Below are positions 48,781-58,525 of a stretch of DNA of 64,000 nt, piece after piece. Each line of letters opens with the position of its first letter. The stretch's first letter is position 1. Made by a program: the position numbers and the translations under genes. This DNA comes from an uncultured Lacinutrix sp. (GTDB lineage: Bacteria > Bacteroidota > Bacteroidia > Flavobacteriales > Flavobacteriaceae), in assembly GCF_947500325.1 (NCBI RefSeq), contig NZ_CANMRQ010000004.1, positions 1-64,000 on the forward strand. The letters run 5' to 3'. The notes beneath the pieces were generated by a model. That model saw only the letters and a program-made list of their open reading frames with translations, did not search any database and had not been told where the DNA came from.

Positions 48781-51700
48781 ATGAAAAGAATTTTACTCTT
48801 ATTAAACTTATTATTAATTACTCTTATAAGTCATGCGCGAGTTGTTGATATTATAATAGATAAAGGCATATACGAATATGAAAGTGCTAGCATTGCTGGT
48901 CCAGAAATAAATGTAAGAGGTAATAATAACTCTATAGCTAATGGAACTATAACAACATCTTTATTTCATAGTACCGATTTTGAATGGACATTTTGTTCTA
49001 CTAATCTAATAAGAACATTTTTAATAGAAAACACTGGAGATAGTGATCTCATTTTTACAGACACTGCTCCAAATTTTGTAAGTATTATTGGATCTTCAGA
49101 TTTCACTGTATTGTCACAACCTTCTAGTAATGTTTTACCAGCAGGCGCTTCTGTTGTAATTAATATAATGTATACAGGTACAATAACAGGCAGCAGTGCT
49201 TCTGCTACAGTATCTATTGCGAGTAATGACTCAGACGAACCTGTTTATACTTTTGCAATAGAAGCCGAAACAAGAGAGCAAGAGGTGACCGCAAACTTTG
49301 GCAATATTTTTTGTCAAGGTTACGATATCATTAGGGTGTCAAATACAGAATCTGCAGTGAATTATTATTTAAGAGATGATGCAGATGATTCTATTGTAGA
49401 TGGTCCAGTTTTGGGAGTTGGTGAGTCTCAAGTAGTATTTAATACAGGAACAATCACAGAAACGAAGACATATAATGTTTTTGCCGAAAATTTAAACAGG
49501 GCACTAGATTTTGATGGAGTAGATGACTATATTACTATTCCAGATACGCCTTCTTTAAACCCTACCAATGGGATTACATTAGAAGCATGGGTGAAGTTAG
49601 ATGCTTTAGGACAACGCCAAATTATTATTGATAAATCGTCTACAAATCCTCTTACAGAACCTTTTTCTCAATATCATTTAGAAATCAACGCTAATAATGA
49701 AATATACTTCTCAATATCACTTAATGGAGCAATGCATGATCTTGAAACAACTAATGTTGGACTTGTAGCAAATCATTGGCATCATATTGCAGTGACCTGG
49801 GATAATAATAAGATATTCATATTCAAAGACGGAGTAAAATATAATGAAGTATATACTGGCTCTCAAACAATAGATAGTTACGCTACAAGTCTTAATATTG
49901 GAGGGCAACCTATTACTAACACCTATGGGACAGCTATTATTAATGATGTTCGTATATGGGATATTGCTAGGTCTCAAGTAGAAATTCAAAGGTTTAGATA
50001 TAGAACATTTGATGGAACAGAAACGGGTTTAGTTGGAACTTACGATTTTAATGAAGGTGCTGGAATCATTGCAAATGATAAAACGGCTAATGCAAACCAT
50101 GGTACATTAACAAATATGAATCCTGCTACAGATTGGGTAGCTTATGATAATTTAAATTGTCTAGGAGAATTGCATAATACAATAACTGTTACTGTTGAAG
50201 AATTAGTTAATGCTCCAATAACGATACTGGACCCTAAAATTTGCGATGAAACAACGAGTACAATTGAAATAGAAACACAACAAGGTGTTACCTATTTTAT
50301 TAGAGATGGAGATGATAATACTTTTTTAGCAAGTTTATTTGGAGATGGTAGTGTGATATCTATAGAAATCCCTGTTGTTAATAAATCTATTCCTTTAAGG
50401 GTTTTTCAATCTGCTGGTGCTGGTTGTTTTAATAATTTCACATATTCAGGAGGAAAAATTGTTAAATTAATAAAAGATCAAACTGTAATAATTGGTTCTA
50501 CAATACCAAATCAGCCCATTATTGTTAGTATGAATTCATCAGAAGTAGGTGTAGATTATTATTTAAGAGACGATTTAGATGATACTATTATTGTTGGACC
50601 AATTACAGGTACAGGATCACAATTGGATTTTATCGATCCTATACCACTCGTTGGATATAGAGGTTACAATGTATTAGCAGAGAAATATGCCACTGGTTTA
50701 ACCTTTGATGGTATTGATGATGCTATTGTAACTGCTCCAATTGATTTTTCATCGGGTAATACTATGACAATTGAAGCTTGGATTAAACCTAATGATATTA
50801 CTACAAATCCGTTTTACGAAATCAGTCGTCAACAGTCAGGAACAGGTATAGCAAATTTAGATTGGTTATTTGCATTTCAAGACAATGGTGCTATTCTATC
50901 TTTTGGATTAAGAACAACTTCCGGGTACAATGAACTAGACATTTCAATTACGGCTACAGATTATACAGATGGCAATTGGCATCATGTTGCTGCAGTATAT
51001 GATGGAGCCAATAGATATGTATATTTAGACGGCAATTTAATAGGGGCAGATTCAAAAACTGGAAACATAACTTTTAATGCAACGCAGCATGCCATAGGAA
51101 GTTCACCTGTAACTCCTGTTGAGAGTTTTGATGGAGCTATTGATGAATTACGTTTTTGGAATACAGTAAAGACACAAACAGATATTCAAAATACAATGAA
51201 CATGCCTTTAGAAGGTAATGAATCTGGTTTAATAGGGTATTATAATTTTGATGAAGCATCTGGCTTAATAACAAGAAATCTTGTTACAGGTAATAATCAA
51301 GTATTAACTAACATGGATGCAATTACTAGTTGGACAAAAGGAGCTTTTCAAATAGTAGAATGTCAATTAGAAATTTTAGATCAAACCTATATACTTCAAG
51401 GAGGTTCTTCCGTAATATCATCTAAAGTGTTTTTACAAGGCGCTTTTATTAATCCGATAGTTGGTGAAGAAACATTAATGCGAGATAATTTAAGAGATAA
51501 CGGTCTATTACCAACAACTAGTCCTTATTCAGATAGTTTAACCTGTGCTGCAACTGTTTTTAATAGAGGAGGCACATCTGGAGTTGGAACAATAGCTAAT
51601 GATATTGTAGATTGGGTATGGGTAGAATTGCGTTCTGCAACAGATAACACTATAGTTATTGCATCGCGGTCTGCTTTATTACAAAGAGATGGAGATGTTG

Positions 51701-52230
51701 TTGATATAGATGGTAGATCATTATTAGTGTTTTATCAAAATCCAGAAGACTATTTTGTAGCTATAAAGCATAGAAATCATTTAGGTATTATAAATACAAA
51801 CGCTTTAACATCAAACTCAGCAGTATTTATAGATTTTACTAATGATAATAATCAAATTACATTTGGTACCAATGCGCAAACCACATTTGGTATGCCAAAT
51901 GGAGTAGTGGCAATGTGGGCAGGAGATACAAATGGAGATGGACGATTAAATTATTCAGGAGCATTATCTGATGTTCCAGGAATAAGAAGTCAAGTCTTTA
52001 ATGATCCTAATAACTCTGTATTTGGAGGTCCACCAGTAGCCAGTTATCCATCGCAAGGGTATTATGGAACTGATGTAGATATGAATGGAGTAACGATATA
52101 TTCTGGTACAGTGAGTGATGTATCACATGTTAGGAACAATATTTTTAACAATCCATCTAATTCTATATTTGGAGGTCCACCAACATCAACATATCTATTT
52201 ACACAGCAATTACCGGAAGGAGCTAACTAA
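48781..52230 (+). CDS. Large secreted Hydin-like/LamG protein with shared C-terminal module
   Basis: The 1149-residue product has a signal peptide ending SHAR. It contains a Hydin/SPD-2-like domain (about 38-165), a linker with YYLRDDADDSIVDGP, LamG 1 (from about 240; LDFDGVDDYITI, HWHHIAVTWD), a second linker pair (about 480-635), LamG 2 (from about 639; NWHHVAAVYDG) and the module at 882-1149. It is the shortest complete member of the seven module proteins. It lies 20 bp after the fibre gene and 38 bp before a T9SS-tailed gene, all under the palindromic promoter at 46990. The stoichiometric neighbour of a T9SS surface protein is a hint about how the module is held at the cell. Confidence 0.94.
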   Translation: MKRILLLLNLLLITLISHARVVDIIIDKGIYEYESASIAGPEINVRGNNNSIANGTITTSLFHSTDFEWTFCSTNLIRTFLIENTGDSDLIFTDTAPNFVSIIGSSDFTVLSQPSSNVLPAGASVVINIMYTGTITGSSASATVSIASNDSDEPVYTFAIEAETREQEVTANFGNIFCQGYDIIRVSNTESAVNYYLRDDADDSIVDGPVLGVGESQVVFNTGTITETKTYNVFAENLNRALDFDGVDDYITIPDTPSLNPTNGITLEAWVKLDALGQRQIIIDKSSTNPLTEPFSQYHLEINANNEIYFSISLNGAMHDLETTNVGLVANHWHHIAVTWDNNKIFIFKDGVKYNEVYTGSQTIDSYATSLNIGGQPITNTYGTAIINDVRIWDIARSQVEIQRFRYRTFDGTETGLVGTYDFNEGAGIIANDKTANANHGTLTNMNPATDWVAYDNLNCLGELHNTITVTVEELVNAPITILDPKICDETTSTIEIETQQGVTYFIRDGDDNTFLASLFGDGSVISIEIPVVNKSIPLRVFQSAGAGCFNNFTYSGGKIVKLIKDQTVIIGSTIPNQPIIVSMNSSEVGVDYYLRDDLDDTIIVGPITGTGSQLDFIDPIPLVGYRGYNVLAEKYATGLTFDGIDDAIVTAPIDFSSGNTMTIEAWIKPNDITTNPFYEISRQQSGTGIANLDWLFAFQDNGAILSFGLRTTSGYNELDISITATDYTDGNWHHVAAVYDGANRYVYLDGNLIGADSKTGNITFNATQHAIGSSPVTPVESFDGAIDELRFWNTVKTQTDIQNTMNMPLEGNESGLIGYYNFDEASGLITRNLVTGNNQVLTNMDAITSWTKGAFQIVECQLEILDQTYILQGGSSVISSKVFLQGAFINPIVGEETLMRDNLRDNGLLPTTSPYSDSLTCAATVFNRGGTSGVGTIANDIVDWVWVELRSATDNTIVIASRSALLQRDGDVVDIDGRSLLVFYQNPEDYFVAIKHRNHLGIINTNALTSNSAVFIDFTNDNNQITFGTNAQTTFGMPNGVVAMWAGDTNGDGRLNYSGALSDVPGIRSQVFNDPNNSVFGGPPVASYPSQGYYGTDVDMNGVTIYSGTVSDVSHVRNNIFNNPSNSIFGGPPTSTYLFTQQLPEGAN
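51424..52230 (+). repeat. C-terminal module, copy 7
   Basis: The most divergent copy (KVFLQGAFINP, MRDNLRDNG), with the insertion GGTSGVGTIAND also hinted at in copy 3. Both FGGPP motifs are kept (NSVFGGPP and NSIFGGPP). Confidence 0.9.
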
Positions 52231-52267
52231 AACAAAAACAATTTACACATCCAATTAACAAAAAACA

Positions 52268-53044
52268 ATGAAAACAAAATTACTATTATTACTAGCTTTA
52301 ACGTTTGGACTAACACTACGGGCTCAATCGTATGAATTGACACTTCTCCAGAATAGTGGCTATAACTATTCTGTAGCAGCAGTTCCAGATTTTAATTCTA
52401 CTGCACCACATCCATATATTAATGATCAAAACTTTACTGTATTATTACCAGATGGAGTTACTATTTCTAATGTAACAGGAGGTTATTCTGTACCAGTGTT
52501 TACATCTTTACCAGCACCTAATACAGCTGAAGATGCTATTGCATTTAATCTAGTACAAGATATAGTATTACCTGCACATACAGCAGGGACACCAATTGTA
52601 TTAACAACATTTGATGTTGATGGTTCTCCAACCTCTGGATCTATAACATTATTAGATAATGCATCATCGTTAGCTATGGCTGCGCCAAGTATTTTTAATT
52701 CATTCTTTATAGGTACATTATCAGGGAATCTTGTGGATACAGCAACAGATAACTATGCAGGTCAAACAGGAACTACAACATATAGTTTTTCAACATTAGG
52801 TACTGTTGATAATGAATTAACAGGGTATTCAATATTTCCAAATCCAGCAAAAAATGTTGTAATAATTAAAGGTTTAGAAAATAACTTAAAAAGTGTTGAG
52901 ATTTATAGTATTTCAGGACAAAAAGTAATGACAGCAGTAAATAACTTAGAGACTGTTAATATAAGTGCATTACAATCTGGAGTTTACTTTGTTAAGTTAA
53001 GTACAGAAGAAGCAAGTACAACAATAAAGCTTATTAAAGACTAA
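52268..53044 (+). CDS. Small secreted protein with T9SS type A sorting tail; candidate receptor for the shared module
   Basis: The 258-residue product has a signal peptide ending LRAQ. A beta-rich domain of about 150 residues (22-170) has no enzyme motif; it reads SYELTLLQNSG, FTVLLPDGVTIS, then TTFDVDGSPTSGSITLLD. The canonical type A C-terminal signal of the type IX secretion system follows (about 187-258): YSIFPNPAKN, VEIYSISGQKV, LQSGVYFVKL, TIKLIKD. Proteins with this tail are exported by T9SS, cleaved and fixed to the surface or released. It is the only gene in the window with this tail and the last gene of the 47064 operon. The domain size and strand pattern loosely recall cohesins. 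That is inference without a computed alignment. Confidence 0.9.
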   Translation: MKTKLLLLLALTFGLTLRAQSYELTLLQNSGYNYSVAAVPDFNSTAPHPYINDQNFTVLLPDGVTISNVTGGYSVPVFTSLPAPNTAEDAIAFNLVQDIVLPAHTAGTPIVLTTFDVDGSPTSGSITLLDNASSLAMAAPSIFNSFFIGTLSGNLVDTATDNYAGQTGTTTYSFSTLGTVDNELTGYSIFPNPAKNVVIIKGLENNLKSVEIYSISGQKVMTAVNNLETVNISALQSGVYFVKLSTEEASTTIKLIKD

Positions 53045-53066
53045 TTTAAATTAGTCTTTATAAAAT

Positions 53067-53100
53067 AAAAAAGCCAATTGAAATTTCAATTGGCTTTTTT
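53067..53100 (+). terminator. Rho-independent terminator of the 47064 operon
   Basis: AAAAGCCAATTG and CAATTGGCTTTTTT form a strong hairpin. A second perfect 24-bp palindrome (53036-53059) overlaps the stop codon just before it, making a double hairpin. It is probably bidirectional, also serving the convergent gene at 53122. Confidence 0.9.
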
Positions 53101-53121
53101 ATTTTTTGAAGGATTAGACTT

Positions 53122-53913
53122 TTAACTAAAATTAATTTTAGTACAAGTTTCTCCGTATACTGACGATAATACTACTTGTACAGCTTTATCTGAAGTTTCA
53201 GCAGTACCAATTTTAACACCATCATCTAATATATCTCCATTTTCTGCCCAAACAAAAGTTTTATCATTATTACCTCTATTAACAATGGTACGTTTCCCAT
53301 CTTTAATACTTACTCTATATGACTTATACTCTCTATTGTATTCAACTCCTGCTGGGTAGTATGTTTCAGCATTAAAGAAAGATTCTCCCTTTGAAAATAA
53401 ATAACATACACAATTACCTATTTCACTTGCTTCAGAAACTCTTACAGTGTTATTATTAATAATCTTCCATTCATCTTGTACTAGAGACGTTACAATATTC
53501 ATTAAAATTGTACCTTTTTCTGCTATTTTACCTTCAATTTTTGATTCAAAATTTATAAGAGCAGAAACAGTTCCTGCTTTTTGCTTTTGCGATTCATAGA
53601 TTATATCTCCAATAGACATTTTGAAATTATAGTTTTCGTTTTTTAAATTATCAGATAATTGTTTAGACAATTGATCAAAATTTATGGTAGATTTATTTAC
53701 AACACCTGTTAATCCAACATAGGCAATATTATTTTTATATTGTTTATCGAATAAGGATAATACATTATTTATATCTTTAGTTTCACTTAAATTATTTGAA
53801 GCCTCAATGTAAGATTTCAATATAGATGTTACCTTTTTTTCTTGAGAATTTCCAGTAATAGAAGACAATAGAGCTATTGTCAATACAAACTTAAAAATAG
53901 TTGGTACTTTCAT
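53122..53913 (-). CDS. Secreted protein of unknown function
   Basis: The 263-residue product has an N-terminal signal (MKVPTIFKFVLTIALLSSITGNSQ) and no further membrane segment. The first half is helical (SYIEASNNLSETKDINNVLSLFDKQY) and is followed by a strand-rich part with LVQDEWKIINNNT, which recalls NTF2/SnoaL-like folds. The C-terminal half is beta-rich with two cysteine pairs (CVC, ETC). I do not recognise the family. It is transcribed away from the rsmD operon's start but in the same direction, 101 bp downstream of rsmD. Confidence 0.85.
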   Translation of the reverse strand: MKVPTIFKFVLTIALLSSITGNSQEKKVTSILKSYIEASNNLSETKDINNVLSLFDKQYKNNIAYVGLTGVVNKSTINFDQLSKQLSDNLKNENYNFKMSIGDIIYESQKQKAGTVSALINFESKIEGKIAEKGTILMNIVTSLVQDEWKIINNNTVRVSEASEIGNCVCYLFSKGESFFNAETYYPAGVEYNREYKSYRVSIKDGKRTIVNRGNNDKTFVWAENGDILDDGVKIGTAETSDKAVQVVLSSVYGETCTKINFS

Positions 53914-54014
53914 TTTATTAGATTTTAGGGTTAATGTTATAAATTATTCCCGCTAATATATAAAAAGAATGCTACTAAAAAAGAAAAGTATACTAGAGTT
54001 TCTAATAAAAAAAA

Positions 54015-54569
54015 CTACTCATCGTTATTTGTAATTATTTCAAAAAAGCTAAACATACTCCCACCATAGTTTTTAGAATAACTATAATGATTTAAATGTG
54101 ATATATCTGTATGTTTAGAATGTTCAACAATTAAAAGCCCTTCATTCTCGAGTAGATTATTTTTAAATACTAAATCTGGAATTTTAGAAAATTTTTCAAG
54201 AGAAAAATCATATGGTGGATCTGCAAAAATAATTGTATGCTGTTGTTTAGTATTTTCTAAAAATTTAAAGACATCGCTTTTCATTGCTTTAATAGGCATT
54301 TCAAAGCTATTTGCAGTGTCGTTGATAAAGCGAACACAGCCAAAATCACCATCTACACTTAAAATGTTTTGTGTACCACGTGACGCAAATTCATAACTTA
54401 TACTACCTGTACCTGCAAACAAATCAAGTACACTAATATCATCAAAATAATATTGATTGTTAAGAATATTAAAAAGGGCTTCTTTAGCCATATCTGTAGT
54501 AGGTCTTACTGGTAATTTCTTGGGAGCAGTGATTCTTCTCCCTTTAAATTCTCCTGATATTATACGCAT
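54015..54569 (-). CDS. rsmD: 16S rRNA (guanine(966)-N2)-methyltransferase RsmD
   Basis: The 184-residue product is of normal length for the family. It opens with MRIISGEFKGRRI and has VRPTTD, the SAM-binding DLFAGTGS (49-56) and the N6/N2-methyltransferase catalytic motif DPPY (117-120). It methylates G966 of 16S rRNA during 30S assembly. Its ATG shares one base with the stop codon of the upstream DUF3822 gene (TAATG), so translation is coupled. Confidence 0.95.
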   Translation of the reverse strand: MRIISGEFKGRRITAPKKLPVRPTTDMAKEALFNILNNQYYFDDISVLDLFAGTGSISYEFASRGTQNILSVDGDFGCVRFINDTANSFEMPIKAMKSDVFKFLENTKQQHTIIFADPPYDFSLEKFSKIPDLVFKNNLLENEGLLIVEHSKHTDISHLNHYSYSKNYGGSMFSFFEIITNNDE

Positions 54570-55396
54570 TATAAGCTTTTTATAAGTGTGAAATCTGAAT
54601 ATGTGCTTGCCGGGTTTTTAGTAAAAGAAAAAGTATCCATCCTACTACCAAAACTAACATGCCTAATATATTTATAGACTATATTATATAAATTATCTCC
54701 TTCTTTTATATCTCCTAAAAAAACTAAATTTAATGTTTCAGGATTAAAGCCTAGTTGTTCTGCTGTAAAAAGAATGTAATAAATGAAATCATTATTTGTA
54801 ATGTATTCAAATGTATTATAGAGTAACAATTTACCTTCTTTAAGAGCTATAATTTCAAAGTGATTAGTATTAACATTTATATATAGCTTTGTGTCATTAG
54901 AATTCTTTTCTATTGCTAAAAGAGACTCAATTAAAATAGTTGAAAAATGTTTAAATGTAAAATCTCCATATTTCTCATAAATAAAATTATTTACATTAAC
55001 GTAAGGAACATAGACATTGATAGATTCATTACTTAGAATAGTGTCATAAGTAATATAATCTGTTTTTAATATTTTAGAATTAAGCTTAAGATAATCTGCT
55101 ATAGCATCTTCATTAAAAAGAGCTTTAGGTACTAATGTTGCCAATTCATTTACATGAATTACTGTTATTTTATCAAAAGGCCCATTAAGGTCAATATCTG
55201 TATTAAATAGATGTTTTACTGTATCTAACAACTCAAAAGGCGTCTGCTTTTGAGCTTGTTTAAAATGTCTAAGACTTAAAATATTTTGCGTTAATGGGTT
55301 TAGAATACAAAAAGAAAGTCCATTCAAACTTATTTGAATGGACAGCTCTTTATTATTTAATTCTTGTATAGAACTATTTTTTTGCTTTAGGGTCAT
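54569..55396 (-). CDS. DUF3822 family protein
   Basis: About 275 residues starting MTLKQKNSSIQELNNKELSIQ, with a SLNGLSFCILN strand and a long alpha/beta body with YINVNTNHFEII and LVFLGDI. The family is found beside rsmD in Bacteroidota and resembles an ASKHA-type (actin-like) fold protein of unknown role. The frame extends 21 bases further to an ATG at 55417. I prefer 55396, which reduces the overlap with the upstream gene and matches the usual family beginning as I remember it. Confidence 0.8.
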   Translation of the reverse strand: MTLKQKNSSIQELNNKELSIQISLNGLSFCILNPLTQNILSLRHFKQAQKQTPFELLDTVKHLFNTDIDLNGPFDKITVIHVNELATLVPKALFNEDAIADYLKLNSKILKTDYITYDTILSNESINVYVPYVNVNNFIYEKYGDFTFKHFSTILIESLLAIEKNSNDTKLYINVNTNHFEIIALKEGKLLLYNTFEYITNNDFIYYILFTAEQLGFNPETLNLVFLGDIKEGDNLYNIVYKYIRHVSFGSRMDTFSFTKNPASTYSDFTLIKSL

Positions 55397-56135
55397 AAAG
55401 TTTTGGCCAGTTACCATTTACTTTTACTTCTTCCATAGAACCAACTTTAATTGCATCTCCATTAATTTCATCTACAGATACAACTTGATTTTCTTGAAGA
55501 ATGTATTCTGGTTCTTGATCATGTAAAATATCTTTCTTTAAAACCATAGCTTCAAAAACCGGTAGCATATCTTTCTCTTCTGGATCTTCCTCATCACTAT
55601 AAGTTCCAGCTTTTAATGTGAACTTAGTACCTTCTTTTCCAAAAGGAACATTCATCATGGTTTTATAGCGATTAGAGTTTTTAAATAAAGAATCTTTAAC
55701 CGATACAAAATCTAAAGTATCAATAATTGTAATTTCTTTACGTGTTTCAACTCCTCCATAAGCTTTAGTTAATTCTTCATCAATAACACTACTATCTCTT
55801 CTTTCGATGATAGCAAATTTTCCGTTTTCAATGAAATTTACTAATTCACTATAGTTTCCAGTAAACTTTCCATTAACTTCTTTATAAGCTAATTGAGAGT
55901 CTCTAATATCTACTAAGTTTTCAATTACTTTAGCATAGCGCTTTTCTTTTACTTGATTAAATTTTATAGGCTTGTAAACAGACATAAAAGTAATGTAACC
56001 TAAAAAGAATATTAATGCCCATAAAGCTAAAGTTACTATACGCTTAAATTTTGCTGGGATATATTTATCAATAAGCTTAACTATACCAATTGTTAGTAAT
56101 ACTACAACTACTGTAATAATAATAAATTTTATCAT
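55374..56135 (-). CDS. Conserved membrane protein of unknown function
   Basis: The 253-residue product has two membrane helices at about 3-21 and 33-52 and then a soluble domain. The soluble part contains RDSQLAYKEVNGKFTGNYSELVNFI, a segment like the extracytoplasmic part of type II pseudopilins, and a long beta-rich tail. It is the first gene of the minus-strand run that continues into DUF3822 and rsmD (ends overlap by 23 bases). It is divergent from the helicase gene. No enzyme motif is visible. Confidence 0.88.
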   Translation of the reverse strand: MIKFIIITVVVVLLTIGIVKLIDKYIPAKFKRIVTLALWALIFFLGYITFMSVYKPIKFNQVKEKRYAKVIENLVDIRDSQLAYKEVNGKFTGNYSELVNFIENGKFAIIERRDSSVIDEELTKAYGGVETRKEITIIDTLDFVSVKDSLFKNSNRYKTMMNVPFGKEGTKFTLKAGTYSDEEDPEEKDMLPVFEAMVLKKDILHDQEPEYILQENQVVSVDEINGDAIKVGSMEEVKVNGNWPKLYDPKAKK

Positions 56136-56222
56136 GTTTGTTCTGTTAATTTAATTAAATGGTCTACGGCAAATCTACAATTTTTTTTTATTCGTAAAAA
56201 CCATAAGAGTAAAAATCATTTA

Positions 56223-56230
56223 TATATTTG
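56223..56230 (+). promoter_or_regulatory. -7 box of the helicase gene
   Basis: TATATTTG is a perfect match to the Bacteroidota -7 consensus, 28 bases before the ATG at 56259. No clear -33 TTTG is present. Confidence 0.45.
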
Positions 56231-56258
56231 GATAAAAATAATAAATAATCTACTGTAA

Positions 56259-57692
56259 ATGACAAAATCTGAATTTTATACCCTTATAAAACAACAGTTT
56301 CCATTTAAACCAACATCAAAACAAGATATTTTATTATTACAACTTTCTGAATTTATTTTTGAAACAGATAAAAATGGCGTTTTTTTACTAAAAGGTTATG
56401 CAGGAACCGGAAAAACCACTATTATAGGTACTATAGTTAATAATTTATGGAAAGCAAAAAAAAGTGCAGTATTAATGGCCCCAACTGGTCGTGCTGCTAA
56501 GGTAATTGCTAATTATTCTAAAAAAGAAGCATTTACTATTCATAAAAAAATTTATTTCCCAAAAAAAGAACGAGGAGGCAGTGTGAAGTTTGTATTACAG
56601 CCAAATAAACATAAAAATACCATATTTATTGTAGATGAAGCCTCAATGATTCCTGATTCACCAGGTGATTCAAAGTTATTTGCTAACGGATCGTTATTAG
56701 ATGATTTAATGCAATACGTTTATCAAGGGCATCATTGTAAATTACTTTTAATTGGAGATACGGCACAATTGCCACCTGTAAAATTAGATATTAGTCCAGC
56801 TTTAGATGAAAATACGCTAAGCCTTAATTACAATAAATCTGTTTCAAAAATGGAATTAGATGAAGTGATGCGACAGGAACAAGATTCTGGTATTCTTGAA
56901 AATGCTACTATGCTTCGAGAAACTATTGCTGATGGTTTTTTTGATAGCTTTCAATTTAACCTCAAGGGTTTTAAAGATATTATTAGATTGGTAGATGGTT
57001 ATGATATTATGGATGCAATAAACGATGCTTACAGTACTTTAGGTAATGAAGATATGGCGATTATTGTTAGAAGTAACAAACGGGCTAATTTATATAACCA
57101 ACAAATAAGAAGTCGTATTTTATTTAATGAGAATGAATTGTCAGCTGGAGATTATCTTATGGTTGTAAAGAATAATTATTTTTGGCTAAAACCAACAACA
57201 GAAGCAGGATTTATAGCAAATGGAGATATTATAGAGGTTTTAGAGATTTTTAATTTTAAAGAAATTTATGGTTTTCGTTTTGCAGAAGTTAAAGTTCGTA
57301 TGGTCGATTATCCAAAAATGAGACCATTTGAAACGGTATTACTGTTAGATACTATTACAGCAGAAACACCTTCATTAACCTATGAAGACTCTAATAAATT
57401 ATATCAAGAAGTACAAAAAGATTATGAAAGTGAAAAGAGTAATTATAAGAAGTTTCTAGCAATTAAAGGCAATAAACACTTTAATGCATTACAAGTAAAG
57501 TTTTCTTATGCCATTACCTGTCATAAATCGCAAGGAGGACAATGGAATACTGTATTTGTAGAACAGCCTTATTTACCAGACGGTATTATTACTAAAGATT
57601 ATTTACGTTGGTTATATACTGCAATAACAAGAGCAAGAGAGAAAGTCTATTTAATAGGTTTTAAAGATGATTTTTTTGAAGAAGCAGATTGA
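56259..57692 (+). CDS. ATP-dependent RecD-like DNA helicase (superfamily 1)
   Basis: The 477-residue product has Walker A GYAGTGKTT (46-54), motif Ia APTGRAAKV, Walker B with DEAS (D126-E127), motif III LLIGDTAQLPPV, and the C-terminal UvrD-like segment FSYAITCHKSQGGQW and YTAITRAREKVYLIG. This is the domain order of short RecD/Dda-like helicases, which unwind DNA 5' to 3' and act in repair or replication restart. It lacks the long RecD2 N-terminal region. It is monocistronic by context: divergent from 56135 and 104 bp before kdsB. Confidence 0.93.
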   Translation: MTKSEFYTLIKQQFPFKPTSKQDILLLQLSEFIFETDKNGVFLLKGYAGTGKTTIIGTIVNNLWKAKKSAVLMAPTGRAAKVIANYSKKEAFTIHKKIYFPKKERGGSVKFVLQPNKHKNTIFIVDEASMIPDSPGDSKLFANGSLLDDLMQYVYQGHHCKLLLIGDTAQLPPVKLDISPALDENTLSLNYNKSVSKMELDEVMRQEQDSGILENATMLRETIADGFFDSFQFNLKGFKDIIRLVDGYDIMDAINDAYSTLGNEDMAIIVRSNKRANLYNQQIRSRILFNENELSAGDYLMVVKNNYFWLKPTTEAGFIANGDIIEVLEIFNFKEIYGFRFAEVKVRMVDYPKMRPFETVLLLDTITAETPSLTYEDSNKLYQEVQKDYESEKSNYKKFLAIKGNKHFNALQVKFSYAITCHKSQGGQWNTVFVEQPYLPDGIITKDYLRWLYTAITRAREKVYLIGFKDDFFEEAD

Positions 57693-57796
57693 CAATGCTA
57701 TTAACATTTCATCGAAAAGAAAACTTTTAATTGATGAAGACGATTAATTCGTTTTAAAAATTATATTTTTGGATTATTAATACTTTAGTTTTATAA

Positions 57797-58525
57797 ATGA
57801 AAATAATTGCAATGATTCCGGCACGTTATAGTGCCTCTCGTTTCCCAGGTAAACTTATGCAAGATTTAGAAGGTAAACCTGTAATTACTCGTACTTATGA
57901 GGCGACTATTGCTACAAAATTATTTGATGAAGTCATTGTGGTTACAGATAGTGATATTATTTATAATGAAATTACTTCAGTTGGTGGAAAAGCAATGATG
58001 AGTATTAAAGAACATGAATGTGGTAGTGATCGTATAGCCGAAGCCGTTGAGTTTATGGATGTAGACATTGTCGTTAATGTTCAAGGTGATGAACCTTTTA
58101 CAGAAGTAGATTCTTTAAAAAAACTCATTAAAGTATTTAAAGACGATTCAAAAAAAGAAGTAGATTTAGCTTCATTGATGGTACATATTAAAGATTGGGA
58201 AGAAATAGAGAATCCAAATACGGTTAAAGTTATTGTAGATCAAAAAGATTTTGCTTTGTATTTTTCTCGTAGTCCAATTCCATTTCCAAGAGATAAAAAT
58301 ATTGAAGCGAGGTATTATAAACACAAAGGAGTATATGCTTTTAGAAAACAGGCATTAATGGATTTTTATACATTACCAATGCTAACTTTAGAAGCTTCAG
58401 AAAAAATAGAATGTATTCGCTATTTAGAATATGGAAAACGTATTAAAATGGTAGAAACAAATGTACAAGGTGTAGAAATTGATACTCCTGAAGATTTAGA
58501 ACGCGCAAAAAAATTGTGGAAATAG
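57797..58525 (+). CDS. kdsB: 3-deoxy-manno-octulosonate cytidylyltransferase (CMP-Kdo synthetase)
   Basis: The 242-residue product is full length. The nucleotide-binding opening reads [62 protein letters not shown] and [16 protein letters not shown] are all KdsB hallmarks. It activates Kdo (or 8-amino-Kdo) with CTP for lipid A glycosylation in the cytoplasm. It starts an operon whose next gene begins inside its last codons. Confidence 0.96.
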   Translation: MKIIAMIPARYSASRFPGKLMQDLEGKPVITRTYEATIATKLFDEVIVVTDSDIIYNEITSVGGKAMMSIKEHECGSDRIAEAVEFMDVDIVVNVQGDEPFTEVDSLKKLIKVFKDDSKKEVDLASLMVHIKDWEEIENPNTVKVIVDQKDFALYFSRSPIPFPRDKNIEARYYKHKGVYAFRKQALMDFYTLPMLTLEASEKIECIRYLEYGKRIKMVETNVQGVEIDTPEDLERAKKLWK

